A stretch of 22,581 nt of DNA from an uncultured Atopobium sp. (GCA_946997485.1 CAMPVF010000016.1:1-22581); one strand, 5' to 3'. Shown: positions 13,400 to 22,581, counted from the first letter of the stretch. Translations and numbers: made by a program. The notes: generated by a model not told the origin, from the sequence alone.

Positions 13400-16300
13400 T
13401 TAGTTCTTGTTCTCGTTGCCTTTGTCCTCGTGCTTGCGCTTTTTCTTGCGCGCGCCAGCTACGAGGCTAATCATGCCAGCTCCCATACCAAGAATCTCGG
13501 CCGCTGTTGCAGCAAGCTGAGAATCTCCCGTTTGCGGTAGACGCGCGTGACGTGCCGCACGTACGCGCGGACGTGCCGGTGCAGGCGCAGGAGCTTCTGC
13601 AGGCGTAGGCGTTGGTGCAGGCGTGGCAGGCGCTTCAACGGCAGGGGTAAGCTCCGTCCATGGAATGCTTTCGCCTCCACCATACGAACCTCCGCCATAG
13701 GAGCCGCCGCCGTGCGAGCCGCCAGTTGTTGGATGCGGACGTTTAACCACGATGCGCACGATTATCTCTTTTTGAATGCCATACGACGAGCGGCCATATT
13801 TGTCGGTTACCGGGTGCTCTTTGCCATCGGCATCGCGATACGTGCGCTGAGCAACACCGTTGTCGTCATATGTAACGCGCTGGTCAACAGCCTCGAAGTG
13901 AAGCTCGATAGTGCGCTGTTCTTCGCCATCTTTCCAATCGGTAATATGCGGCGTGCCGCTTACTGTGCACGTGTCGCCCTTGCACGTAACAGTAACACCA
14001 TCGGGAAGCTTCGTGCCCTCCTTGGGCTTATACGTGGGGTAGTTTTGCGCGTCGCCTATAAGGCGCGTGCTAAACGACTGTTCAGCTTCCGTGCTGGTTT
14101 CAAACTCGAAATGCGTAATGGGCAGCTTGTGGAAGTGTGCCAGGTACACTACATCGCCCTGGTCGTTCGCCGCGTGCTTTTGCCACTCGTAGAACACATA
14201 GCCCGGCTGAGCAATAGCGCTTGGAACGCCAATTTCTTGCTTCAGTTGTTTCTCATCGACAGCGTGCTTCTGCATCTCTTGCAAGCGCTTTGCTCGCTTA
14301 TCTTTGTCAAAGTTCAGCAGTGCATTCGGGTCGATTGTGTAGCCGCGACGCACGTAGAACGTGGTGTTCGGCGACGCCAAGAATCCGTGATCGCCCAGCG
14401 CTACGCGGTAGGTTACTTTCGTGTAGTTAGCTTTCATAAATTGGGCTTCACGCGTGCCATCTGCAGGCACATCCTGCTCAGTAATCACGCGCGGCAGAAT
14501 GTGTACATTCACGTCAACCCATTTAATGGCTGTCTTAAAGATTGGTTTGCCGTTTTCGTCAACCTTGGCTTCTTTGACGATTTTTCCGTCCTTGTTAGTA
14601 GTAGTAATTTCCTGTTCATCGGTGTAATACTTCAAACCGAAGCGCACGCGGTAAATACCTGGCTTATCGGTAGAAAGTTTTGCGTACGAATCGCGATCGG
14701 TTTCCCAACCAGCAAAACGCGGGTTCAGCTTAAGTGTTGAGAATGCCTCTACGCCGTTAATCATGGCAGGGTTCTGCGAGTTGGGTTCAAGAAGCAGCTG
14801 CCCTGTTTCGGGATTAATCTGCGGCGTGTCTTTTACCATCTCGTTATACGAAGGCATGCCGTCGCCTGCGGTAATCACCACATCATCACGCGGAACAAGG
14901 TTAGGAATTTCGGCCTGTTTTGCGATGAAGGTGTAGGCGGACTTAGGTGTGCTCAGTGCTTTTGCAATTTCAGCAGGATTGGTAACAAGCGCACCCGTTT
15001 TGTCGTACACCGACCAGTCTGTAAAGCTTCCGAGCTTGGCTTTGAGCTCCGCCACGTGGTTTGTGATGTCGCCTGCTTCCGTATTTACGTAGTAGACATA
15101 CGGACGTGTTGAGCCGTCTTGCCAGGTGTGCTTTGGCGCTGGCAAGAACACTACGGGTACGTCGCCGTCGTGCATGGTGTTTTGCTGGCTTGCGTCAATA
15201 ACGTAAGGCTGCTTTATGTACTGAGCAACGAATTTATACGTGGCTTCGGTAAAGGTTTTGCCGTACTTCGCCTCAAGCTTACGCAGGGTCTTGGGAAGGT
15301 TTTCGAGCTTGAGATCATCGTCCGTAAATGTGATATCTGGCGTGATTGTCTCTGTTGGAGTATCGGTTTGTACCAGCGTAGTAAACGGCAATACAGCGTC
15401 AAGACTTCTGCGGTGCCTCGGCGTACGTGTAGGCTGCGCCTGCGGGCCACCTTGTGTACCTTGGCCAGCCGTACCACCTTGCGGTGTGTTCGGCGTAATC
15501 TCAAGCTTCCAACCTGTGAATATGTACCTATACTTCTCGCCGGTTTGAGGGTCGGTTTGCTTTTCCTTCGCGATAACGGTAGGCATATCAAGCGTAATAT
15601 CAGTGTCTTTCTTTACATAGTGCGTCACTTCGCCTTTGCCGCCTTCAAACGTACCATCTTTGTCCGAAGAGAATACAACCTTTGCATAATGATCTTTGAA
15701 TTGCTTCTCCTCTGGAGTGAGATTAGGCTCTGTACCTGGAGTAGTGGTCTTCTGTTTGTTTTCGATAGACGTAACAATCTTGTCAGCCGTTTTGCTTGAA
15801 AGAACCTTGTCCATCACGCGCAGAACGCTTGTGAGCTTGTACACACTAGGCGCTGCCATATCGGCATGCTTCACGGTTATGAAAATTGGTACCGTGTACA
15901 CGCCCGCGGCATCGGATTTTGGCCTCCTACTGTCGTCCTCGCCGTAATGTACTTCGATGTCATATTTGCCGTCTTTCTTCGCAATGTTGTCGAGCTCAAG
16001 CTTTTTAATGTTATCGATAAATGCTTTTGCATCAGGGACATCGCCATACTGTGTAATAACAATCTCGTTTTTAACGGTAGGATCGACTACAGCCTTTTGG
16101 TGAGCAACGAACTCTTGGAACGCATCCTTTGATAGCCAGGCTTTAGGATCGGCCTTGTGCGCCTTGTTCATGCTGCTTTCTGCAGTAATGCCCTCCATGT
16201 CACTCTTCGACCAGTCGCCCTCATAGCCATGCAGCTGCTCGCCAAGCTCAGCAAGAATGCTTTTTGCTGGATCGTTTGTAGGCTTACCGTCCTTGTCAAT

Positions 16301-19300
16301 CTTTGAAATATCGGTGTCTTTCTTGATGTAGAGCACCTTAGGACCAGTTGAGCCGTCGCTCCACGCACGACCAGGTGCCGGTTTAAAGGACACGACGACC
16401 GAATCAGCAGGAACAGTGCCATCTACCGGCTTGTTTTCTACATACTTAATCTTTTCATATACTGCCTTGTAGATAAGGTCGCCTGCCGTCTTGGTCACTT
16501 TGAGCGAGTCGGCATTAGGTGTGCCGAACTTAATGTCGGTATCTGTGAGCTCATGCTTATCGTCTTTTACCGCCGTATCAGCCTTAGGCACCAACTTCCA
16601 ACCAACAAACCTGTAGTGGTAGCCATCCTTTTCGTAGTCTTGGTTGAGCATCTTTGGCACGCGGACTCGTAGCTCTTGATCTTTAGCTACATAGTAATCA
16701 ACCGACTTGCTGTTTTCATCCCCAATAATAGTACCCTTATGCTGGCCTTTTTCGTTGTCGTCGGTAATAAAGGTAACCTTGCGATAGTTGCCATTGAATA
16801 CCTTGTAGTCGATAGGCTGCTTCGCCTCTGATGGCTTGTTCTTGCCGTACAGCACGCCGTATATAACCTTGAGCTGCGAGTTGAGCATGAATACGTCTGC
16901 GCTGTCCATGTCACGGTACCTAATTGTTACCTTAAGCGGCACCAGATAGGTACCCGCAATCTTGGACTGCGGCGCCTTACCCACAAACTCAACGGTGTAC
17001 GACTCAATGTTCTCTTTACCAGGTACGACAACGCCGTTCTTTATGAGCAGGTCTTTGAGGTCCTGATCATTCTTGATGAAGTCGTATGGCGTGGGTACCG
17101 CCGTATTTTGAATAATGGCCTGGTATTCAGCGATAGTCTCGGGCTTGGTGTGCGCCTTTTGGTGAGCCACAAACTCCTGGAAGGCGTTGTTAGACTTCCA
17201 GCCATCAGCACCAGCGCTATCTTTCATGCTCTTGATGAGCGTAATGCCGTCCATCGAGGACTTCGACCAGTCGCTCTCATAGCCCGCGAGCTGCGATCCG
17301 AGCACTTGCAGGATAGACTTGGTGGTAGTGTCGTTATCCTTAATAGGCACACCGTGCTCATCGAGGCGAGAGATGTCCATACCTTTCTTAATGTAGAGAA
17401 CCTTTGGTCCGGTTGAACCATCTGCCCACTTGCGGCCAGGTGCCGGCTTAAAGGACACGACAACCGAGTCTTCTGGAATCTTTCCGTCCGTGACTTTGGT
17501 CACGATGTAGGGGACTTTCTTATATTGTGCTTCAAAGACGATGTTTTGCTGAGCCGTGAAGGTAAGCTGTCTGTCGGTAGCATTAATGGTTTGAGGAGCA
17601 GTGCTCGTACCTTCTTCTACCTTTTGCTTCCAGCCAGTAAAGACGTAGTGATAACCGTTTGCGGTGTAATCAAGACCGGATACTTTCGGTATGTTGATGG
17701 TGTAGTTTGCATTATCTTTCTTAAAGGTAAGGTATTGAAGTTCGCTTTGTGTCTTATCGACAGACTCACTCGCACCAGATACCTGACCAGGTTCTTCTGT
17801 TTGTTCTGTTTCGTGACCTTGTGCATCTACTACCTTTTGTTTCTTGCTCACAAAGGTAATAGTTGTGTACTGGTCTTTGAGCGCCTGTTCTGTTGGAGCA
17901 TTCTTAGAAGACAGAACATCACCCAGTACGTTTAAGTATCCAACCAGGTTGTATACCTTTTGGTGGCTTTCTGAAGCTGAGTCTTTATAGGTAACTGTTA
18001 CCTTAAGCGGCACGGTGTAATTTGCTGCCTCTTTAGATGAAGGCTGCTTTGTATATTCAACGCTTACATTGGTTACATTATCTTTTTGAAGCTCACCAAT
18101 ATTGCTGATAAACGTCTTTGCATCAGGGATTTGTGTACCTTGAATAATTGTTTGAGCACTACCAAGTGTTGGTGCTACATAGTCTGTTTGCTTAGCTACG
18201 TATTCTTGGAATGCATTATTTGCAGTCCAGTCGCTATCTTTAACATCACTTATAGAAGCAATGCCTTCCATTGAAGACTTAGTCCAGCCTGTATTATCAA
18301 ATAGCTGGTCTTTGAAGTAATCAATGATGGAGCTATAGTGCTTCTTTTGTCCATTTTCAACAATATCAAAGGCAAGCTTATGGACGTCTTGGCCTTTCTT
18401 TACATAGAAGACCTTAGGTCCGGTTGTACCATCTTTCCAGGTACGACCAGCAGCAGGCTTAAATGCTGTAACAACAGAATCATCAGGTACTTTCCCGTCA
18501 TCAGTCTTTGTTGTGATGTAGGGAACCTTCTTATACTGTGCTTCGTAAACAACGTTTTCTTCCGCGTCAAAACTAAGCGTGCGCTGGTTGGCATCCACCA
18601 ACACATCTTGCGGATGTGCGGCGTTTTGTACTTTCTTCCAACCGGTAAATACATAGTGATAACCGTTTGCGGTGTAATCTTTACCCGTAACTTGCGGAAT
18701 AGCAATGGTGTACTTTGCACCCGTTTTCTTGTACGCCAGATATTGAAGCTCGCTTTGTTCAGCACCTTCAGTAGCGCCTGATACTTGACCAGGGGCTTCC
18801 TTATCAGGAGTTGACTGTCCTGCTTGCAAAGGAGCATCTTGCTTTTTGCTTACAAAGGTAATGGTGGTGTATTGGTCTTTCAGCGCGGGATCACTGGGGG
18901 CACTGTCAGATTTCAGCACGTCACTAAGTACGTGCAATGCACCCGTGATGTTGTACACGCGCGTATGTGTAGCATCAGCACTGTCTTTGTATTTCACGGT
19001 CACTTTAATAGGTACGGTGAGGTTTGCAGCGGCATCAGTTGAAGGAGCTTTCACGTATTCAGCACTAATGCTCTCTACGGTAGAAGTCTCACTTGGAACA
19101 AAGCTGTTTTTGTTTTGTACAAAGTCAATTGCATGAGGCGCCGCAGTGCCTTGCACGATGGTCTTTTCAACACCACCAACAGGGTCAACATACTGTGTTT
19201 GATGCGCAACAAACTCTTGGAAGGCGTTGTTTGACTTCCAGCCGTCTGTGCCCGCTCCCGTAGTCATGCTATCGATAAGCGTAATGCCATCCATGGACGA

Positions 19301-22300
19301 CTTCGTCCAGTCGCCCGTGTAACCATACAGCTTCTCGCCCAAAACTTGGAGAATCGATTTAGTTGTATGGTCATTAGGCTTAATAGGCACACCGTGCTCA
19401 TCGAGGCGGGAAATATCCATGCCCTTTTTAATGTAGAGCACCTTAGGTCCGGTTGAGCCATCTTTCCAGGTACGACCAGCGGCTGGCTTAAACGATACAA
19501 CCACGCTATCAGGGGGAACGGTACCGTCTTCAGATTTAGTAACAATGTAGGGGATTTTCTCATACATTGCTACATACGCGGCGTTATCAGCGGGTGTAAT
19601 GTCTTTGTAGTGATCTTTTGGACCGATATCAGGTGTAAATTCTTTCCACTTAAAGTGCGCTGGCACATCCGCAGGCGTTGAATCGGGCGTGGTAACTTTT
19701 TTCCACCCGCGGAACACGTAGTGGTATCCGTTTGCCTCAAAGTCGCGTCCTGCCGCGGCCGGTACGTCGAGTTTGTATGTGCCGGCAGGTGTAGCAGATG
19801 TACCTGCATATACGTACGCTGCAAGCGTGTCGAAGTCGCCGTCTGTTTGCGCAGTTTCGCGACCCGTCATAATGCCTTGTTCACGCTTCGACTTAAAGGT
19901 GTACTTCTTATAATTTGCAGCTACGCTCGCAGAATCGTATTTATCCAGATCGCCCTGCAAAAATGCGCGCGGCATAATTGTGTAGAAGAACGGCACCTTT
20001 TTCGTTACGCGATGACCCTCTCTACCTGCTTCAACCTCAATAAATACCTTGTGCTCGCCAGGTGTTGTGTTGTCAAGCGTGGCAACAACGTTGCCTTTTT
20101 CGTCGAGGAAACGGTAGGTAGCCAGTTTGCCAGGATTGCCGTCTTCTTCATTTTTGTACTGATCGGCATTTTGGATAAGGCTCTTCGCGGTTTCGTCTGC
20201 CGTAAGCACAGAATTGCCTGGCAGCACATAACGATGCGCCACCGCCACAGGGTCAATCATCACAAAATGCTTGGTGTAGGTACGATCCTTCGCGTCATTA
20301 CCATCAAAGCTAAAGCCCTCGGTAGCAACAAAGCCCTTATCGGCAACAGGTGTGGGCGCCTTGATATTGTTTACCTTGTATTTGTCCAAAACAACCACGT
20401 TGGTAAGCGTGTCGAGCGTTTCGGTTCTTGTGTTACCATGATCATCAGTTATAACGCGCGACAGGCGACCGTTTTGGTCGGCGGTATAGTTAACTTTGTA
20501 GTAGCCCTGCGGCGTAGCTGCGTTGGGGTCAGATCCTACAAAGGCATTTTCCGTCTTCTTAAAGTGCGCAATGTATACAATTTTATGGTCAAAGGTTTGC
20601 GAATTTGCAGGTAGACGGTTTGCACCTTCGTATTTTTTGCCGTCTGCATAATAATCCTCAGATGTCCAACCTACAAAGGTGTAACCATCTTTTGCAATAG
20701 GTGTAGGCAGAGGCAGCTGATACGCCTTTGTGCCGTTGACGGCATCAAGTACAATTTCAGACACGTTTTGCGCGCTTTCGGTGGGAGCAAATGCAAAGGG
20801 CTTAAGCTCGCCTCCGGGCTGTTCAGAAATTCGCGAAACAACGTGCTTATTGCTATCAACCACAAGTTCGGTTGATTCCGTTTTAAATACTAAGCGCGAA
20901 TAATTGGTAGGCGTTACCTGCGTATCGTCTTTGCGCTTAAGAATGCGTACGTCATCGTATACAAACGTGTAGTCGTATTTGTCATTGTAGCTACCGTCAG
21001 AATTCGGCTTAATCACAAACTGATGTTGCGTCGGCGTGCCATTTTTCAGCACGTAGCCCGGAATTGTTTTTGCTTCAACAACGTTGTAATTGAGCTTATT
21101 TGTGGTGTAAATAGACGCATTGCCCTCTTGGGGTTCTGCCGGCGCAATTTCTTTACCCGCTGCATCTATATAGTGCACCGTATAGCTGCGCTTAGTGTAG
21201 GGCTCATATACAAACTCAGCACTGTTCTTTGATTCGTTGGTATCAACAACAAAGGTGGAGTAGGTGTGATCGGGGAAATATTCGTCGTCACGATAGCCTG
21301 CTTGTACCGAGGTAGAAGAGCCGGGGCGTAAATCGTGGAGCGTTTCTACGCGCACGTTGTGGATAAGGCTCTCAAGTTTTGTACGATCACCGGTGCGGTC
21401 TGCTTCTTCCTTTGCAGCTTCGTACTGCTTAATGGTGCAACCAGGATTGAGGAACACCTGACGTACGGTACCGGTAACACGCTTGTCTTCAATCCATTCG
21501 GCACGTACTTCCAAATTGTCTACAACGGGCGTGCTAAAGGCAAACGGCAGCCAGTGTGCATTGCCTTGCTTATCAAGTGTTTTTACTTGCCAGCCATAGA
21601 ATACATATCCGGGGCGCTCCGCCGCAAGCGGGAATTCGTCCTTTGGAATGTCCTTTTTGTCGCGAACAGTGCCGTCATTTTTTGCTTTGTGTGCGCACGC
21701 GCCATGCTTTACAAATACATCCGATGTAGAGCCATCTCCACGGTTCATGTCCACCGTAATTTTGTGTGTAATTTGCGACGGCACCCAGTGCGCATAGAGC
21801 GAAAGACCTGCGTCGGGAAGCACCCGCTGTGTGGTTTGTTTCTTAACGTAGTCGATAATGTCCTGTGCGGTCATTGCCGTGCCGTCAGATTTCATGTGCG
21901 GGATGAGTACCTGCGAACCATTGGCATCAAGCGCCCAGCCATCGAACACGTAATCTTTAGGCAGATTATCGGGGCGTTTAATGAAGTAGTCTTTGCCATT
22001 GAGCTGGAAGCGATAGGTGCCCGGGAACTGCTCGGCCTTTTGTCCTTGAGGCGTATACGGCGTGATGGTGGGGGTGAGCGTGGTGCCGTCGGCGCTTATG
22101 CGTCCGCCAACAATGTAGTCTTGCTTAAAAAGATTACTCTCAAAAGGCGACTTAATGGTAGCAGCATGCCCGTGCCCATCTGTAACATCTGTTGATGCGT
22201 CGTTGTGGAAACGTATGGTAGGCGTTGTGCGATCGTAGGTCCATACAAGAATGGCGCTAAAGGGGTACTTAACAGGTACTTCTTTGGTTTTACCCTCCTT

Positions 22301-22581
22301 ATCAGTTACTTCTTTAACGTATGTATTTGTGCCGACTTTCTTATAGGTAAAGTCAAATGCGTTTTTCCATTTTGCGTTAACGTACGCCTTAAAGCGGTCT
22401 TTTTCTTTTTTATCTTTTTCTTTGTCACCTACAAGTGCAACAGGTGATTCGCCTTTATCTTTAAGATACGCACAATAGTCTTGATACAGCAGCTCATACA
22501 CGCATTGCATGTGCGTTTTTGGTATCGAGGCATTTGGATCGAGTATGGGTTTTTGCTCTGAATTGCCAAAAAAATACTCGT
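13400..22581 (-). CDS. Giant LPXTG-anchored repeat surface protein, 5' end outside the window
   Basis: At least 3059 residues are visible. The frame stays open through the right edge and the ATG at 22508-22510 has no ribosome site, so the signal peptide and true start are missing. Numbering from that Met, modules in order are: beta-grasp InlB/Flg_new-like (DYVFDGWALDANG near 190; PGYVFYGWQVKT near 303); a MucBP-like domain (SYTVHYIDAAGKEI to FVYDDV, about 440-517); another GYTFVGW module near 610; then four super-repeats (residues about 1022-2470), each with DGSTGPKVLYIKK, AFQEFVAHQ, a Rib-like VPIKVTVKYKD, and GYHYVFTGWK. Degenerate modules and an Ig/Rib-like VTCKGDTC domain follow. The C-terminus has a Gly/Ser/Tyr linker, a Pro/Ala region, LPQTG (13526-13540), a hydrophobic segment and RKKKRK. 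Sortase would join it to peptidoglycan. Such multidomain proteins usually act as adhesins or long stalks; the ligand is unknown. Confidence 0.93.
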   Translation of the reverse strand, partial: EYFFGNSEQKPILDPNASIPKTHMQCVYELLYQDYCAYLKDKGESPVALVGDKEKDKKEKDRFKAYVNAKWKNAFDFTYKKVGTNTYVKEVTDKEGKTKEVPVKYPFSAILVWTYDRTTPTIRFHNDASTDVTDGHGHAATIKSPFESNLFKQDYIVGGRISADGTTLTPTITPYTPQGQKAEQFPGTYRFQLNGKDYFIKRPDNLPKDYVFDGWALDANGSQVLIPHMKSDGTAMTAQDIIDYVKKQTTQRVLPDAGLSLYAHWVPSQITHKITVDMNRGDGSTSDVFVKHGACAHKAKNDGTVRDKKDIPKDEFPLAAERPGYVFYGWQVKTLDKQGNAHWLPFAFSTPVVDNLEVRAEWIEDKRVTGTVRQVFLNPGCTIKQYEAAKEEADRTGDRTKLESLIHNVRVETLHDLRPGSSTSVQAGYRDDEYFPDHTYSTFVVDTNESKNSAEFVYEPYTKRSYTVHYIDAAGKEIAPAEPQEGNASIYTTNKLNYNVVEAKTIPGYVLKNGTPTQHQFVIKPNSDGSYNDKYDYTFVYDDVRILKRKDDTQVTPTNYSRLVFKTESTELVVDSNKHVVSRISEQPGGELKPFAFAPTESAQNVSEIVLDAVNGTKAYQLPLPTPIAKDGYTFVGWTSEDYYADGKKYEGANRLPANSQTFDHKIVYIAHFKKTENAFVGSDPNAATPQGYYKVNYTADQNGRLSRVITDDHGNTRTETLDTLTNVVVLDKYKVNNIKAPTPVADKGFVATEGFSFDGNDAKDRTYTKHFVMIDPVAVAHRYVLPGNSVLTADETAKSLIQNADQYKNEEDGNPGKLATYRFLDEKGNVVATLDNTTPGEHKVFIEVEAGREGHRVTKKVPFFYTIMPRAFLQGDLDKYDSASVAANYKKYTFKSKREQGIMTGRETAQTDGDFDTLAAYVYAGTSATPAGTYKLDVPAAAGRDFEANGYHYVFRGWKKVTTPDSTPADVPAHFKWKEFTPDIGPKDHYKDITPADNAAYVAMYEKIPYIVTKSEDGTVPPDSVVVSFKPAAGRTWKDGSTGPKVLYIKKGMDISRLDEHGVPIKPNDHTTKSILQVLGEKLYGYTGDWTKSSMDGITLIDSMTTGAGTDGWKSNNAFQEFVAHQTQYVDPVGGVEKTIVQGTAAPHAIDFVQNKNSFVPSETSTVESISAEYVKAPSTDAAANLTVPIKVTVKYKDSADATHTRVYNITGALHVLSDVLKSDSAPSDPALKDQYTTITFVSKKQDAPLQAGQSTPDKEAPGQVSGATEGAEQSELQYLAYKKTGAKYTIAIPQVTGKDYTANGYHYVFTGWKKVQNAAHPQDVLVDANQRTLSFDAEENVVYEAQYKKVPYITTKTDDGKVPDDSVVTAFKPAAGRTWKDGTTGPKVFYVKKGQDVHKLAFDIVENGQKKHYSSIIDYFKDQLFDNTGWTKSSMEGIASISDVKDSDWTANNAFQEYVAKQTDYVAPTLGSAQTIIQGTQIPDAKTFISNIGELQKDNVTNVSVEYTKQPSSKEAANYTVPLKVTVTYKDSASESHQKVYNLVGYLNVLGDVLSSKNAPTEQALKDQYTTITFVSKKQKVVDAQGHETEQTEEPGQVSGASESVDKTQSELQYLTFKKDNANYTINIPKVSGLDYTANGYHYVFTGWKQKVEEGTSTAPQTINATDRQLTFTAQQNIVFEAQYKKVPYIVTKVTDGKIPEDSVVVSFKPAPGRKWADGSTGPKVLYIKKGMDISRLDEHGVPIKDNDTTTKSILQVLGSQLAGYESDWSKSSMDGITLIKSMKDSAGADGWKSNNAFQEFVAHQKAHTKPETIAEYQAIIQNTAVPTPYDFIKNDQDLKDLLIKNGVVVPGKENIESYTVEFVGKAPQSKIAGTYLVPLKVTIRYRDMDSADVFMLNSQLKVIYGVLYGKNKPSEAKQPIDYKVFNGNYRKVTFITDDNEKGQHKGTIIGDENSKSVDYYVAKDQELRVRVPKMLNQDYEKDGYHYRFVGWKLVPKADTAVKDDKHELTDTDIKFGTPNADSLKVTKTAGDLIYKAVYEKIKYVENKPVDGTVPADSVVVSFKPAPGRAWSDGSTGPKVLYIKKDTDISKIDKDGKPTNDPAKSILAELGEQLHGYEGDWSKSDMEGITAESSMNKAHKADPKAWLSKDAFQEFVAHQKAVVDPTVKNEIVITQYGDVPDAKAFIDNIKKLELDNIAKKDGKYDIEVHYGEDDSRRPKSDAAGVYTVPIFITVKHADMAAPSVYKLTSVLRVMDKVLSSKTADKIVTSIENKQKTTTPGTEPNLTPEEKQFKDHYAKVVFSSDKDGTFEGGKGEVTHYVKKDTDITLDMPTVIAKEKQTDPQTGEKYRYIFTGWKLEITPNTPQGGTAGQGTQGGPQAQPTRTPRHRRSLDAVLPFTTLVQTDTPTETITPDITFTDDDLKLENLPKTLRKLEAKYGKTFTEATYKFVAQYIKQPYVIDASQQNTMHDGDVPVVFLPAPKHTWQDGSTRPYVYYVNTEAGDITNHVAELKAKLGSFTDWSVYDKTGALVTNPAEIAKALSTPKSAYTFIAKQAEIPNLVPRDDVVITAGDGMPSYNEMVKDTPQINPETGQLLLEPNSQNPAMINGVEAFSTLKLNPRFAGWETDRDSYAKLSTDKPGIYRVRFGLKYYTDEQEITTTNKDGKIVKEAKVDENGKPIFKTAIKWVDVNVHILPRVITEQDVPADGTREAQFMKANYTKVTYRVALGDHGFLASPNTTFYVRRGYTIDPNALLNFDKDKRAKRLQEMQKHAVDEKQLKQEIGVPSAIAQPGYVFYEWQKHAANDQGDVVYLAHFHKLPITHFEFETSTEAEQSFSTRLIGDAQNYPTYKPKEGTKLPDGVTVTCKGDTCTVSGTPHITDWKDGEEQRTIELHFEAVDQRVTYDDNGVAQRTYRDADGKEHPVTDKYGRSSYGIQKEIIVRIVVKRPHPTTGGSHGGGSYGGGSYGGGESIPWTELTPAVEAPATPAPTPTPAEAPAPAPARPRVRAARHARLPQTGDSQLAATAAEILGMGAGMISLVAGARKKKRKHEDKGNENKN
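15103..16341 (-). repeat. Super-repeat unit D (413 codons, most C-terminal)
   Basis: Boundaries are the Pro codon of the DGSTGPKV anchor (16340-16342) and its degenerate counterpart DGSTRPYV (15101-15103). The unit contains DISKIDKDG, SDMEGITAE, AFQEFVAHQ, a Rib-like VYTVPIFITVKHAD and YRYIFTGWK. It is the longest unit because a Gly/Gln/Pro/Thr-rich insert with RHRRS interrupts the final beta-grasp module. Confidence 0.8.
16342..17406 (-). repeat. Super-repeat unit C (355 codons)
   Basis: It runs from the GPKVLYIKKGMDISRLDEHG segment to the next anchor. It includes SSMDGITLI, AFQEFVAHQ, a Rib-like TYLVPLKVTIRYRD and YHYRFVGWK. Its first part is close to unit A, with a 30-nt exact match, although unit B lies between them. 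Confidence 0.85.
17407..18417 (-). repeat. Super-repeat unit B (337 codons)
   Basis: It starts at GPKVFYVKKGQDVHKLAFD, where it diverges from units A and C. It contains SSMEGIASI, AFQEYVAKQ, YTVPLKVTVTYKD, DQYTTITFVSKKQ and ANGYHYVFTGWK. Its later part shares a 26-nt exact match with unit A. Confidence 0.85.
18418..19446 (-). repeat. Super-repeat unit A (343 codons, most N-terminal)
   Basis: It starts at GPKVLYIKKGMDISRLDEHG and includes SSMDGITLI, AFQEFVAHQ, LTVPIKVTVKYKD, DQYTTITFVSKKQ and ANGYHYVFTGWK. A related GYHYVFRGWKK module plus SVVVSFKPAAGRTW precedes it (about 19447-19930) as an incomplete leading unit. Confidence 0.85.

Noticed and set aside
13547..14740. A 397-codon open frame on the + strand opposite the giant surface protein
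   Set aside because: It is a mirror of the repetitive Pro/Ala- and Gly-rich coding on the other strand; composition is Arg/Cys-rich and motif-free. Similar antisense frames at 19721-20614 and 21335-22195 are rejected for the same reason.
15103..19446. CRISPR-like array in the repetitive region
   Set aside because: The repeats are about 1 kb, in frame, and diverged within a coding sequence; there are no short identical repeats with unique spacers.
22508..22510. ATG taken as the start of the giant protein
   Set aside because: The frame continues open for 23 more codons to the window edge, no ribosome site precedes the ATG, and no signal peptide follows it, so the gene is cut by the edge.

Overview
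The window looks like part of a Gram-positive actinobacterial chromosome, most plausibly class Coriobacteriia. Three things point there: the division cluster has no ftsA between ftsQ and ftsZ, the block ftsZ-pgeF-yggS-sepF-yggT-divIVA follows, and there is an LPXTG-anchored giant surface protein. Base composition looks balanced by eye (not computed), lower than many relatives. The lineage is an inference from gene order and protein style, not from a search.

Left part (1 to about 11250, all on +): the downstream half of a division and cell wall (dcw) cluster. The order is ftsW (open through the left edge), murG, murC, ftsQ, ftsZ, pgeF, yggS, sepF, yggT, divIVA. MurG and MurC make lipid II and its UDP-MurNAc-Ala precursor. 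FtsW polymerises glycan from lipid II at the septum, and FtsQ scaffolds the divisome. FtsZ forms the ring, SepF tethers it to the membrane in place of FtsA, and DivIVA marks the poles or septum. FtsW, MurG, MurC and FtsQ all carry unusually long low-complexity tails. The gap before ftsZ (318 bp) holds a TTGACA-type promoter candidate and a 15-bp tandem repeat. A 9-bp inverted repeat flanks a TATACT box before divIVA.

Middle (11396-13399): a secreted cell-wall hydrolase on + (signal peptide, aromatic wall-binding repeats, C-terminal CHAP-type cysteine peptidase/amidase). It ends in a convergent intergenic region of about 315 bp. That region holds a candidate terminator for the hydrolase gene, a 143-bp long-armed imperfect palindrome that resembles a dispersed repeat or MITE, and a strong UUCG-loop terminator for the opposite strand.

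Right part (13400-22581, - strand): one enormous open reading frame, still open at the right edge, with at least 3059 visible residues. It encodes a sortase-anchored (LPQTG) surface protein built of beta-grasp (InlB B-repeat-like), MucBP-like and Rib-like modules. Four long tandem super-repeats of 337 to 413 residues have a mosaic relationship to one another. It reads as a very long adhesin or surface stalk.

No tRNA, rRNA, CRISPR array, integrase or transposase was seen.
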